This document shows, one piece after another, positions 1-7,479 of a stretch of DNA of 13,541 nucleotides. The translations under genes and the position numbers were made by a program. The stretch is from positions 4,397-17,937 of the forward strand of contig JAHEYX010000005.1 of assembly GCA_023251415.1 (NCBI GenBank), written 5' to 3'. This stretch comes from Chitinophagales bacterium. GTDB taxonomy: Bacteria; Bacteroidota; Bacteroidia; Chitinophagales; CAIODY01. The notes beneath the pieces are model-generated. The model had not been told where the DNA came from and did no database searches. It saw only the letters and a program-made list of their open reading frames with translations. How positions within the stretch are numbered: the first letter of the stretch is position 1; every line of letters begins with the position of its first letter.

Positions 1-1355
1 ATATTCGGAATACAACGGAAATAAGCTATATCATAAGCGCCATGATGTGTTGCCCCATCATCACCAACTAAACCACCGCGGTCTAAACACAAAATAACTC
101 CAAGGTTTTGAATGGCCACATCATGAATTACTTGATCATACGCCCTTTGCATAAAAGAGGAGTAGATATTACAAAACGGGCGAAGGCCTTGAGTAGCTAA
201 TCCGGCTGAAAAAGTAACGGCATGTTGTTCGGCAATTCCGACATCAAATGCACGATCCGGCATTTCTTTCATCATGTATTTTAATGATGATCCGGAAGGC
301 ATGGCAGGTGTAATGCCCATTATCTTAGGATTAGCTTTAGCCAATTCTATAATGGTGTGTCCAAATACATCTTGGTATTTAGGAGGTAAGGGTTGATCAA
401 TTGATTTTTTTATCAATTCTCCAGTTTCAGAATTAAACAAGCCGGGGGCATGCCATAAGGTTTGGTCCTTTTCAGCTAAATCATAGCCCTTTCCTTTGGT
501 TGTTACGATGTGAAGCAACTTGGGACCATTAATATTTTTTAACTCACTGAACACTTCCACAAGTCGAAGCACGTTATGTCCGTCAATAGGTCCGAAGTAG
601 CGTAATTTGAGGGATTCGAAAATGTTGCTTGACTTCGAAATTATTCCTTTCAAGGAAGCTTCAACTTTACTTAACAAGTCGCGAGATGATTTTCCGCCCG
701 GCACTTTAGCTAAAGCATCCCAAACATCAGTTCTAAATTTATTATACGTTTGCGAAGTTGTTACATCGGTAAGATATTCTTTTAAGGCACCAACGTTAGG
801 GTCGATGCTCATGCAGTTATCATTCAAAATAATCAACAGATTACTGTTACTCACACCGGCATGGTTCATAGCTTCGAATGCCATTCCGGCTGTCATAGCG
901 CCATCACCAATTACTGCTATATGTTGTTTATTTACATGCAAGAATTTTGAAGCAACAGCCATCCCCAATGCAGCCGATATGGAAGTAGAGGAATGCCCTA
1001 CTCCAAACGTATCGTATTCGCTTTCCTCTCTTTTGGGAAAACCACTGATACCCTTATATTTTCGATTGGTATGAAAAGCTTCTCTTCGACCGGTTAAAAT
1101 TTTATGACCGTAGGCTTGGTGGCCAACATCCCAAACCAATTGATCATTAGGCGTATCAAAAACGTAATGTAAGGCAACGGAAAGCTCAACAACACCCATA
1201 CTTGCTCCAAAATGACCACCATGAACACTTACTGTATCCACAATAAATTGGCGCAATTCATTACACAACTGTGGTAATTGATCGCGATGTAATTTCTTTA
1301 AATCGGAGGGATATTTAACAGTTTTGAGTAAAGGACCGGCTACGGCAACAGACAT
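1..1355 (-). CDS. dxs: 1-deoxy-D-xylulose-5-phosphate synthase, C-terminus missing (runs off left edge)
   Basis: Thiamine-diphosphate enzyme that condenses pyruvate and glyceraldehyde 3-phosphate, the first step of the cytoplasmic MEP isoprenoid pathway. About 451 codons are visible of the roughly 620-640 usual for the family, so most of the C-terminal transketolase-like domain lies outside the window. Motifs seen: GGHFGAS near residue 46; WDVGHQAYGHKILTGRR at 75-91; the ThDP/Mg motif GDGAMTAGMAFEAMNHAG starting at 150, with its Asn at 178; the catalytic-Glu segment GIAEQHAVTF with Glu376; and DRGGLVGDDGATHHG at 425-439. The ATG at 1353-1355 is the first start after in-frame TAA codons 10-15 bases upstream, and the next Met is residue 53, so the start is firm. 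It lies 137 bases downstream of the DUF6089-like gene on the same strand and could be co-transcribed with it; no terminator was seen between them. Confidence 0.96.
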   Translation of the reverse strand, partial: MSVAVAGPLLKTVKYPSDLKKLHRDQLPQLCNELRQFIVDTVSVHGGHFGASMGVVELSVALHYVFDTPNDQLVWDVGHQAYGHKILTGRREAFHTNRKYKGISGFPKREESEYDTFGVGHSSTSISAALGMAVASKFLHVNKQHIAVIGDGAMTAGMAFEAMNHAGVSNSNLLIILNDNCMSIDPNVGALKEYLTDVTTSQTYNKFRTDVWDALAKVPGGKSSRDLLSKVEASLKGIISKSSNIFESLKLRYFGPIDGHNVLRLVEVFSELKNINGPKLLHIVTTKGKGYDLAEKDQTLWHAPGLFNSETGELIKKSIDQPLPPKYQDVFGHTIIELAKANPKIMGITPAMPSGSSLKYMMKEMPDRAFDVGIAEQHAVTFSAGLATQGLRPFCNIYSSFMQRAYDQVIHDVAIQNLGVILCLDRGGLVGDDGATHHGAYDIAYFRCIPN

Positions 1356-1492
1356 CTGATTATTTTATTAAATTCTTTAAATAGGCGTGGGCATAAAAAT
1401 AGAAAAAAAATTCGTGCCATTAAAACCTATCCCGAGAATAGTTGAGTATGTATTACAGTTAAAAGTGAAAATTGTTCAAAATTAACAATACA

Positions 1493-2440
1493 TTATCGTG
1501 GCTTACCGATTGGCGGACAATACATTACCCTTCTGCTTTTTGGACGATGGTATTTCAAGCAGGGTGATTTAAAAATATAGGTAACGCTAATGTTGCTGTA
1601 AACATACCAATCTTCGTTGCGCGGATTACCTCGAATATAACCCGGATGCCAACTTAACGAAGACTGAAAAGGTGTTGGATCCGCCAAAGCTACTGTGGCT
1701 ACCCCTTTTTCTGTTGCCAAAACGGTTGGATCGGCATACGTTTTACTCACATCGTCTAAATAGTCGGTAAATGTTTTACGTACGCCAATTTCTGCACTGA
1801 TAACCCAGCGTTGAAATAAGGCGATCTTCATACCTGAAGCTACCGGTATTGAAACCTGTGTCAATAAATACGGGTGTCTATCCGGATAGGCAGAAGTTCC
1901 TTGTCCTTCCGTTGAAAGTGGCTGCAGATAATATTTTTTATTGTTGTAAGTGGTATATGGGTTATAATGAAAAACCGCTAATCCGGCAAACACAAAAGGG
2001 CTGTAGGTAAGGTGGCGACAAATATTAAAAAAGCGTTTATGCCATTCCGCTCCAACGCTAAATTCATCAATAGCTGATGTAAAACTTAAATTACGATCCA
2101 TAAAATATTTTGGAATCAAATAAGCATCATTTCCGGAAATTGTTCCATGAAAAATGGCGGCACGAAAAGCCCAGCGCTGCGTATATTGGTACCTGAAAAG
2201 CAAGCCTGCAGCAGGATGTAAAACACGTGGGTCGGGGTAGTAACTGGCCAAATCGCCAAAATAATTAGAAATACCCGCCGAAACCCCAATCTCGTATGAA
2301 TTTACAAAACGGCGTGGGCGATGAAAATAGGCTGCTGCATCTGAAGCAGCAAGGCTTAATAATAATACAATTAGTGGCAATAAGCAATTCGCACTGCTTA
2401 TCAACCGCATAGTTGATCGTTGTTTGTTTGTCTTTTGCAT
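1493..2440 (-). CDS. DUF6089-like outer-membrane beta-barrel protein
   Basis: Predicted 315-residue exported barrel protein of unknown function. The N-terminus has a basic stretch, a hydrophobic core (LLPLIVLLLSLAAS, about residues 20-33) and an Ala-rich cleavage region near 35-37. The mature start has YEIGVSAGISNYFGDLAS (49-66), then an alternating aromatic/hydrophobic pattern (LLFRYQYTQRWAFRAAIFHG). This matches the pattern I associate with the Bacteroidetes DUF6089 family of small barrels. A second Met at residue 11 (ATG ending at 2410) would also give a good signal peptide, so the true start may be there. Its 5' end faces the serA-like gene across 185 bases, and dxs follows on the same strand. 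The barrel and family assignment is by pattern; its role is unknown. Confidence 0.85.
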   Translation of the reverse strand: MQKTNKQRSTMRLISSANCLLPLIVLLLSLAASDAAAYFHRPRRFVNSYEIGVSAGISNYFGDLASYYPDPRVLHPAAGLLFRYQYTQRWAFRAAIFHGTISGNDAYLIPKYFMDRNLSFTSAIDEFSVGAEWHKRFFNICRHLTYSPFVFAGLAVFHYNPYTTYNNKKYYLQPLSTEGQGTSAYPDRHPYLLTQVSIPVASGMKIALFQRWVISAEIGVRKTFTDYLDDVSKTYADPTVLATEKGVATVALADPTPFQSSLSWHPGYIRGNPRNEDWYVYSNISVTYIFKSPCLKYHRPKSRRVMYCPPIGKPR

Positions 2441-2564
2441 GGTTGTCCGATTAGCAAGAATACTCCGCCTCGATTAAACGATTGGTAGTTTCTCTACTTA
2501 ACAGCAAAGGTGTACTGCTGTTGTAAAATTATAAAAAAAATACATTTCAAACGAAAAAAACTAA

Positions 2565-2594
2565 TTGATTCCTATGAATTGATTTTTACCTTTG
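2565..2594 (+). promoter_or_regulatory. Bacteroidetes-type promoter for the serA-like gene
   Basis: TTG at 2565-2567 (-33 element) and TACCTTTG at 2587-2594 (-7 element, consensus TAnnTTTG) are separated by exactly 19 bases, the spacing known for the Bacteroidetes primary sigma factor. Transcription would begin near 2600, leaving an A-rich leader of about 25 bases before the ATG at 2626. This is the only complete two-element match I found in the window. Confidence 0.65.
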
Positions 2595-2625
2595 TCAACT
2601 AAAACAAACGCAAAAACACATCAGC

Positions 2626-3579
2626 ATGTCAATCAGAATATTAGCAAATGACGGTATCGAAGCCAGTGGTAAAAAATTATTGGAAGCAGCAGGTTTTATA
2701 GTTGATACAAACAAAGTTCCACAAGAAGAATTAGCAACTGCATTGCAACAATATGATGCCATTTTAGTTAGAAGTGCTACAAAAGTTCGTAAGGACTTAA
2801 TTGATGCTTGTCCTTCAATTAAGCTTATTGGCCGCGGTGGCGTTGGATTAGACAATATTGACGTGGCTTATGCCCGTGAAAAAGGTGTGGCTGTAGTTTA
2901 TACTCCGGCTGCCAGCAGTAGAAGTGTGGCTGAATTAGCTATTGCACACTTACTAACCGGAGCTCGTTTTTTACACGATAGCAACCGTAAGATGCCGGTT
3001 GAAGGATTAACTAAATTCAATGATTTAAAGAAAAGCTACAGTGCCGGAATCGAATTAAAAGATAAAAAAATTGGTATTATTGGTATGGGAAGAATCGGGC
3101 AGGAAGTGGCAAAAATGGCCTTGGCAATGGGAATGCAAGTATTGCCATTTAAACGCAACGGAGAACCGGTTGAACTTCAAATGACCATTCACAACCAAAC
3201 CATTACCATTAATTTACCGGTTGTTAGCATGGATACTTTATTAGCCGAAAGTGATTTTATTACAGTAAACACCACCGGTAAAAAAGAAGATCCTCCGGTA
3301 TTAAGTGCTGCAGAGTTTTCAAAAATGAAAACGGGTGCTTTTGTAGTGAACTGCGCGCGTGGCAATGTGTGGGTAGAAGCCGATTTATTAGTCGCTTTAA
3401 ACAGTGGTAAAGTGGCTTATGCAGGCATCGATGTTTTTGAAAAGGAACCAACCGAAAATGCTGAATTATTGAAGCATCCAAATGTATCCTTAACACCGCA
3501 TATAGGAGGTTCTACGAAAGAAGCGCAAGAACGTATCGGATCTGAATTAGCTGCTCAGATTATCGATTTCTTTAAGTAA
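2626..3579 (+). CDS. serA: D-3-phosphoglycerate dehydrogenase-like 2-hydroxyacid dehydrogenase (short, no ACT domain)
   Basis: A 317-residue D-isomer-specific 2-hydroxyacid dehydrogenase, most likely oxidising 3-phosphoglycerate for serine synthesis. The substrate domain has LVRSATKVRKDLIDACPSIK and GRGGVGLDNID (69-79). The nucleotide-binding domain has GMGRIG at 153-158. The catalytic triad is Arg245 (NCARG), Glu274 (FEKEP) and His292 (LTPHIGGST, 289-297). It lacks the ACT regulatory domain, as short SerA forms do. Two features are odd. The acidic residue that normally ends the second beta strand and binds the NAD ribose is Lys176-Arg177. The usual HVP segment reads NTTGKKEDPP, with a Val at 250 where RGxxxD usually has Asp. 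So cofactor or substrate preference may differ from classical SerA. No serC neighbour is present. Its stop codon abuts that of the convergent T9SS gene with no gap. Confidence 0.85.
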   Translation: MSIRILANDGIEASGKKLLEAAGFIVDTNKVPQEELATALQQYDAILVRSATKVRKDLIDACPSIKLIGRGGVGLDNIDVAYAREKGVAVVYTPAASSRSVAELAIAHLLTGARFLHDSNRKMPVEGLTKFNDLKKSYSAGIELKDKKIGIIGMGRIGQEVAKMALAMGMQVLPFKRNGEPVELQMTIHNQTITINLPVVSMDTLLAESDFITVNTTGKKEDPPVLSAAEFSKMKTGAFVVNCARGNVWVEADLLVALNSGKVAYAGIDVFEKEPTENAELLKHPNVSLTPHIGGSTKEAQERIGSELAAQIIDFFK

Positions 3580-4659
3580 TTATTGTTTGATAAAACGCGC
3601 TGACTGCTGCTCAGCGGAGTTGGTTATTACTTCCAAAACATAAGTGCCGGCCGGTAATGATTCAATAATTAAAGTGGCAGATTGATTGTTGATTATAGCC
3701 GGTATACGCACTTGTTGCCCATCAAGCTTGTAACAATTAACTTTTGCTATTTTAACATTAGCAAACACGCGTATTTCGTTGTTTGCCGGATTTGGCGCTG
3801 TTTGCAAAACAGGTGTTGTTAGTGATAAAAGTCCATCCGGATTAGCCGCTGCATGATGATGTACAGTATCGCGGTAATAGACTCCTGTGGTGGTTTCAAA
3901 GCCAAAAAATTCAGTAGTGCGTATGGTAACAATGGGCCAATCATAGCCTTTTGCCAAGTATTTATATTCGTGTTGAATTGAATTGATTACATTAAAGTTT
4001 AAGTTAACAGAATCCAAGGCTATGCTGTCTTTAACATTGATGAGTGAATGCACACGTAACACTTTTGCAAAGGTGTCGGATGGCGTAATTAAAGTACCCC
4101 AGCCATCAACCATATTATGACGATTACGCGCTTCGGTAATTCCAAATCCAAGGCCTGCCCCACCTAATGTATAAGTGTATTTACAACTGTCTACATTCCC
4201 AAATTGTAAAGGAAATCGGTAAAGCACATCAGCCGAGGAGTACATAATTGGAGTAGGGATGCCTTGTATAGATCCGGCAAATCCGGGTTGTTGAAATTTT
4301 GTAGGTGATTTTTTATAGAAATTCCAAACATCCTGCAAAGTGGTTCCTGCAATGCTTGAAGGATTTTTTTCGGGGCTGCAAGTTGAGCTGCTAAAGAAGA
4401 AAAACAACGAATAAGTTAATGGTGCAGCACTAACTCCAACAAAGGTATCAGTATAGTTCGCTGCAGATTGCAATTGGCTAAAATCCCAAGTAACATTAGC
4501 TCCTGTTAGCGTATGTGAAGCACTTCCGGCATTGGAGGCGCGATGATACTTAAGAAATTCACCATTGAAGACAATGTCGCTGCTGTCTAATGTAGGAGCA
4601 GTTTGAGCAAATACAAATACAGGCATCAAAAGGAAGAAGCCTACAATTATTTTTTTCAT
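3580..4659 (-). CDS. Secreted protein with T9SS type A sorting domain
   Basis: A 359-residue protein of unknown function, exported and probably surface-attached or released through the type IX secretion system. Signal peptide MKKIIVGFFLLMPVFVFAQ (1-19) has a clean AQ cleavage site. The C-terminal ~72 residues form a T9SS type A sorting domain: APNPANNEIRV (288-298), a Lys/Cys strand, LPAGTYVLEV (335-344), then a closing basic SARFIKQ. The central region (about 20-280) has no fold I can name; it is rich in Thr/Ser and aromatic residues. It starts 12 bases after the stop of the SprB-repeat gene on the same strand, so the two very likely form an operon. It ends stop-to-stop with the serA-like gene, with no terminator hairpin in between. 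Confidence 0.88.
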   Translation of the reverse strand: MKKIIVGFFLLMPVFVFAQTAPTLDSSDIVFNGEFLKYHRASNAGSASHTLTGANVTWDFSQLQSAANYTDTFVGVSAAPLTYSLFFFFSSSTCSPEKNPSSIAGTTLQDVWNFYKKSPTKFQQPGFAGSIQGIPTPIMYSSADVLYRFPLQFGNVDSCKYTYTLGGAGLGFGITEARNRHNMVDGWGTLITPSDTFAKVLRVHSLINVKDSIALDSVNLNFNVINSIQHEYKYLAKGYDWPIVTIRTTEFFGFETTTGVYYRDTVHHHAAANPDGLLSLTTPVLQTAPNPANNEIRVFANVKIAKVNCYKLDGQQVRIPAIINNQSATLIIESLPAGTYVLEVITNSAEQQSARFIKQ

Positions 4660-4671
4660 ATTAAAGTTGGA

Positions 4672-6567
4672 TTAGCGTAATAAACTTACATTTCCTTTCA
4701 GCACATGAGGCTCACCATTGGCATCCAAAAAAGAAACTTCATAAATGTAAGTTCCGATTTCTTGATCCTTACCATTAAAAGTGCCGTCCCAACCGCTATC
4801 GATATCGCTGGTCGAATAAATTTCTTGGCCATAACGGTTATAAATTCGCAAATGCACCAATTGAATCATGTCATGAAATAAGCGCAAGGTGAATTGATCA
4901 TTTTGACCATCATGATTTGGTGTAAAGGCATTATAAATCGGCAATTGCGTCATAACATTTACAAAAACCAATAATTCATCAGATGCAGTACAGCCATTAC
5001 CATCTGTTATAGTAATGGTATATGGAGTTGTTTTTCGAGGGCTTAATGTAGTGCGTGCCGAATGAATTGCGCTAACATTGATATCCGGTGACCACGTATA
5101 AGTAAAGGTATTGGCTGAATTCACTTGTGCCTCTACGATTGCACTTTGACCCGCATAAATTTCTTGATTCGGTCCGGCAAAAACTTTAATGGGAGGAGTA
5201 TTAAAAACAGTACTGAATGAATCGATACAGCCGTTATTATCGGTAATTAACACCGTGTAAAGCCCATTTGGCAATTGTTGTAAATCTTCATTTGACGAAC
5301 CATTATTCCAATGGTATAGATAAGGAGCTGTTCCGCCTGAGGTAGTTAGCGCAATTTGACCATCGGAATTATAGGAACAAGTAGGCGCTATTAATGAGGT
5401 AGCACTTGCAGATAAAATTGCAGGTTGATTTAGAACAGAATTGGCAACTGCGGCACAGCCAACGGCGTCAGTAACAGTAACAGTATAGGAGCCGGCCGAG
5501 AGATTAGCTGCAATTACTGAATTTTGAACAGGATTTGTATTCCAGGTATAAGTAACGTTTCCATTAGCACCGTTTACATTCGCTTTAATTTGACCATCTG
5601 ACATCCCATTACAAGAAATGGGGTGTTGAATAGTATTGGTTACTTTAAGGTTCGACACTTGAATTTGAAGCATTGCTGTATCCGTTACGGTTGCTCCACA
5701 ACCATAATAGGCAACTGCATGCAAAGTACAGGAAGATGAAGGGGTGTATAATACAGCTGTACCGGAAGCAACCACTACATTATTGCAAAACCAATTAACA
5801 GTAACCGTATTAACTCCGGAAGGAACAAAGGCATGTGACTCGTTAGCAGCATTCCAAACACTATTATTTCGACCATTCACTACATAAGCAATGGTTCCAT
5901 TGGCATTGTGAATTCCGTGTGTAGCGGCACCACTGTTCCAATTGGTGCAAATCGGTTTATTCTGAATATGCGTTTCAATTATATTAGTAGTTTCAAATAA
6001 TTTAATTTGACCGGTATACGCTACTCCACAACCACTCATACCACTGGCAAATAATGGAACATTATAATAGCTAATCACCAAACGGCGGAAAGGCGCTGTT
6101 CCATATAAACGATAAGAAATCTGTCCACCCCATCTCGGATCCAAATCTTGCCATGGAGCCATGATGGCGTTTTTAGGAACGAAACCACTGGCATTAGGAA
6201 TGGTATTGCCACTCCAAGTATTGGATTGCCCGGATGAAAATCCAACCCAGCCATTTGAGGCAATGATTATATCAGTATAAGTGGCTCCGAAAAAACAAAA
6301 ATCAAATCCTATTTTGATGGGGCCTGTTTGATCGTCATCATTCAAGGTTACTTGATTTCCTCCGATATAGGCATCCGGACTATAAGGAATGGTGTTTACT
6401 TGATAAGAATTGGTGTTTCCGGGTAAGTTTAAAACTTGTGCTTGCAGCAATATAGGCTGATTTGCACATAAAACGGTGTCATTTCCTACAACCAATTCAG
6501 GAATACTTTGTGCTTTAGCCTCCCAAAGCAACAGTAGCAGTAAAGAAACAAGTGTAGCTATTCGCAT
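4672..6567 (-). CDS. SprB-repeat surface protein with gliding-motility-type (CHU_C / T9SS type B) C-terminus
   Basis: Large secreted protein, 631 residues from the start chosen here. The open frame extends upstream to an ATG at 6642 (656 residues), but those 25 extra residues precede a textbook signal peptide (MRIATLVSLLLLLLWEAKAQ) and look like translated leader, so I prefer the ATG at 6565-6567. Domains, numbered from this start: a cysteine-containing beta-rich N-terminal domain with IIIASNGWVGFSS (about 100-112); two SprB-type repeats at roughly 311-380 and 387-453, each with C..N..DGQI, a YxWN core, a GxYTVxxTD strand and GC; a PKD-like domain at about 459-537; and a CHU_C domain at about 543-631 (NAFTPNHDGQND, RIYNRYGQEIY, GWDGTFNGK, GTYIYEVSF). 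CHU_C ends are type B T9SS signals, often on adhesins and SprB-like proteins. It is the first gene of a unit with the following type A cargo gene. Confidence 0.9.
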   Translation of the reverse strand: MRIATLVSLLLLLLWEAKAQSIPELVVGNDTVLCANQPILLQAQVLNLPGNTNSYQVNTIPYSPDAYIGGNQVTLNDDDQTGPIKIGFDFCFFGATYTDIIIASNGWVGFSSGQSNTWSGNTIPNASGFVPKNAIMAPWQDLDPRWGGQISYRLYGTAPFRRLVISYYNVPLFASGMSGCGVAYTGQIKLFETTNIIETHIQNKPICTNWNSGAATHGIHNANGTIAYVVNGRNNSVWNAANESHAFVPSGVNTVTVNWFCNNVVVASGTAVLYTPSSSCTLHAVAYYGCGATVTDTAMLQIQVSNLKVTNTIQHPISCNGMSDGQIKANVNGANGNVTYTWNTNPVQNSVIAANLSAGSYTVTVTDAVGCAAVANSVLNQPAILSASATSLIAPTCSYNSDGQIALTTSGGTAPYLYHWNNGSSNEDLQQLPNGLYTVLITDNNGCIDSFSTVFNTPPIKVFAGPNQEIYAGQSAIVEAQVNSANTFTYTWSPDINVSAIHSARTTLSPRKTTPYTITITDGNGCTASDELLVFVNVMTQLPIYNAFTPNHDGQNDQFTLRLFHDMIQLVHLRIYNRYGQEIYSTSDIDSGWDGTFNGKDQEIGTYIYEVSFLDANGEPHVLKGNVSLLR

Positions 6568-6687
6568 ACGCAGATTTTTTGACCATATAAAAGTAAACTT
6601 TAATTTCAAAATAGAAAAGATTATTGATTCTTTTTTTATCACGAAACCTGCGAAAGCAGTACTTTTAGAACCTAATTCTTCATTATT

Positions 6688-7395
6688 ATGGCTAAGACAA
6701 TGTTTATTAGTGGTGCTTCAAGAGGCATAGGCAAGGCTATTGCTCTTGCCGCGGCTGAAAATGGTTATGATTTACTGTTAACAGCCAAAAACACAGTCCT
6801 ATTGAAGCAAACTGCCAATGAAATTCGATTGAGATTTTCTACATGTAAAGTGCACACCTTTATTGCGGATTTAGCTATAGCCGGTGAAGTTGACAAATTA
6901 ATTCGTGAAGTTAATGAAACCTGCGCCTGTATTGATGTTTTGGTAAATAATGCCGGAGTATTTCAGCCCGGTAACCTTATGCAAGAACCGGAAGGACAAT
7001 TCGAGCAGCTCATGACGACTAATTTATTCAGTATTTATCACCTTACTCGCGGGTTACTTCCTTTATTACGTGTTAGTTCGGCTGCACAGGTATTCACCAT
7101 TTGTTCTATAGCCAGTCTGGCCGCTTATGACAATGGTGGCAGCTATAGTGTAAGCAAATTCGCCTTATTAGGTTTCACTAAAAACCTGAGAAAGGAATTA
7201 GCCTCTGAAAAAATAAAAGTTACTGCTATTTTACCCGGAGCAACGTTAACAGATTCGTGGGCCGGAACCGATTTGCCTGCTGATCGCTTTATTCAAGCAT
7301 CAGACATTGCTGCTTTATTGATATGTTGCTTAAACTTGTCGGCCGGAGCGCTAGTAGAAGAACTCTTAATTCAACCGGTAGCCGGACCTATTTAA
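6688..7395 (+). CDS. Short-chain dehydrogenase/reductase (classical SDR)
   Basis: A 235-residue NAD(P)-dependent oxidoreductase of unknown substrate. Classical SDR motifs are intact: SGASRGIG (8-15, the TGxxxGIG dinucleotide loop), an Asp at 61, NNAG (87-90), Asn112, catalytic Ser140, and Tyr153 with Lys157 (YSVSK), then LPGA (182-185). Lys34 after the second beta strand suggests NADP(H), as an inference. The length is typical. The gene diverges from the SprB-repeat gene and converges on citrate synthase, so no operon partner indicates the substrate. No good TAnnTTTG element was found upstream; the closest is TACTTTTA at 6660-6667, one mismatch, without a matching -33 element. Confidence 0.9.
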   Translation: MAKTMFISGASRGIGKAIALAAAENGYDLLLTAKNTVLLKQTANEIRLRFSTCKVHTFIADLAIAGEVDKLIREVNETCACIDVLVNNAGVFQPGNLMQEPEGQFEQLMTTNLFSIYHLTRGLLPLLRVSSAAQVFTICSIASLAAYDNGGSYSVSKFALLGFTKNLRKELASEKIKVTAILPGATLTDSWAGTDLPADRFIQASDIAALLICCLNLSAGALVEELLIQPVAGPI

Positions 7396-7424
7396 ACTAG
7401 TATTGGTTTATGCCTCTAACGAAA

Positions 7425-7454
7425 AAACCCATATTCCGTTAGAAATATGGGTTT
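7425..7454 (-). terminator. Rho-independent terminator after citrate synthase, possibly bidirectional
   Basis: A perfect 11-bp stem, AAACCCATATT (7425-7435) with AATATGGGTTT (7444-7454), encloses an 8-base loop. Read on the minus strand, leaving gltA, the stem is followed directly by a T-run (six T's counting the end of the stem), the standard intrinsic terminator form. Read on the plus strand, leaving the SDR gene, the same hairpin ends in only three T's before GG, so it may act more weakly in that direction. It lies 25 bases past the gltA stop. Confidence 0.85.
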
Positions 7455-7479
7455 GGTATGAGGTTAAAAGCATCAACAC

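Noticed and set aside
607..1074. 155-codon plus-strand open frame
   Set aside because: It lies wholly antisense to dxs, whose conserved motifs are continuous on the other strand; the plus-strand translation has no recognisable protein.
4987..5640. Repetitive protein segments as a possible DNA repeat or CRISPR
   Set aside because: The repetition is at the protein level (SprB and PKD-like domains) with diverged DNA; no regularly spaced direct repeats are present.
6568..6642. N-terminal extension of the SprB-repeat protein to an ATG at 6642
   Set aside because: The extra 25 residues precede a complete signal peptide beginning at the internal ATG, so they are more likely leader sequence; not fully excluded.
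6660..6667. TACTTTTA as a promoter -7 element for the SDR gene
   Set aside because: One mismatch to TAnnTTTG and no TTG 19-21 bases upstream; too weak to annotate.
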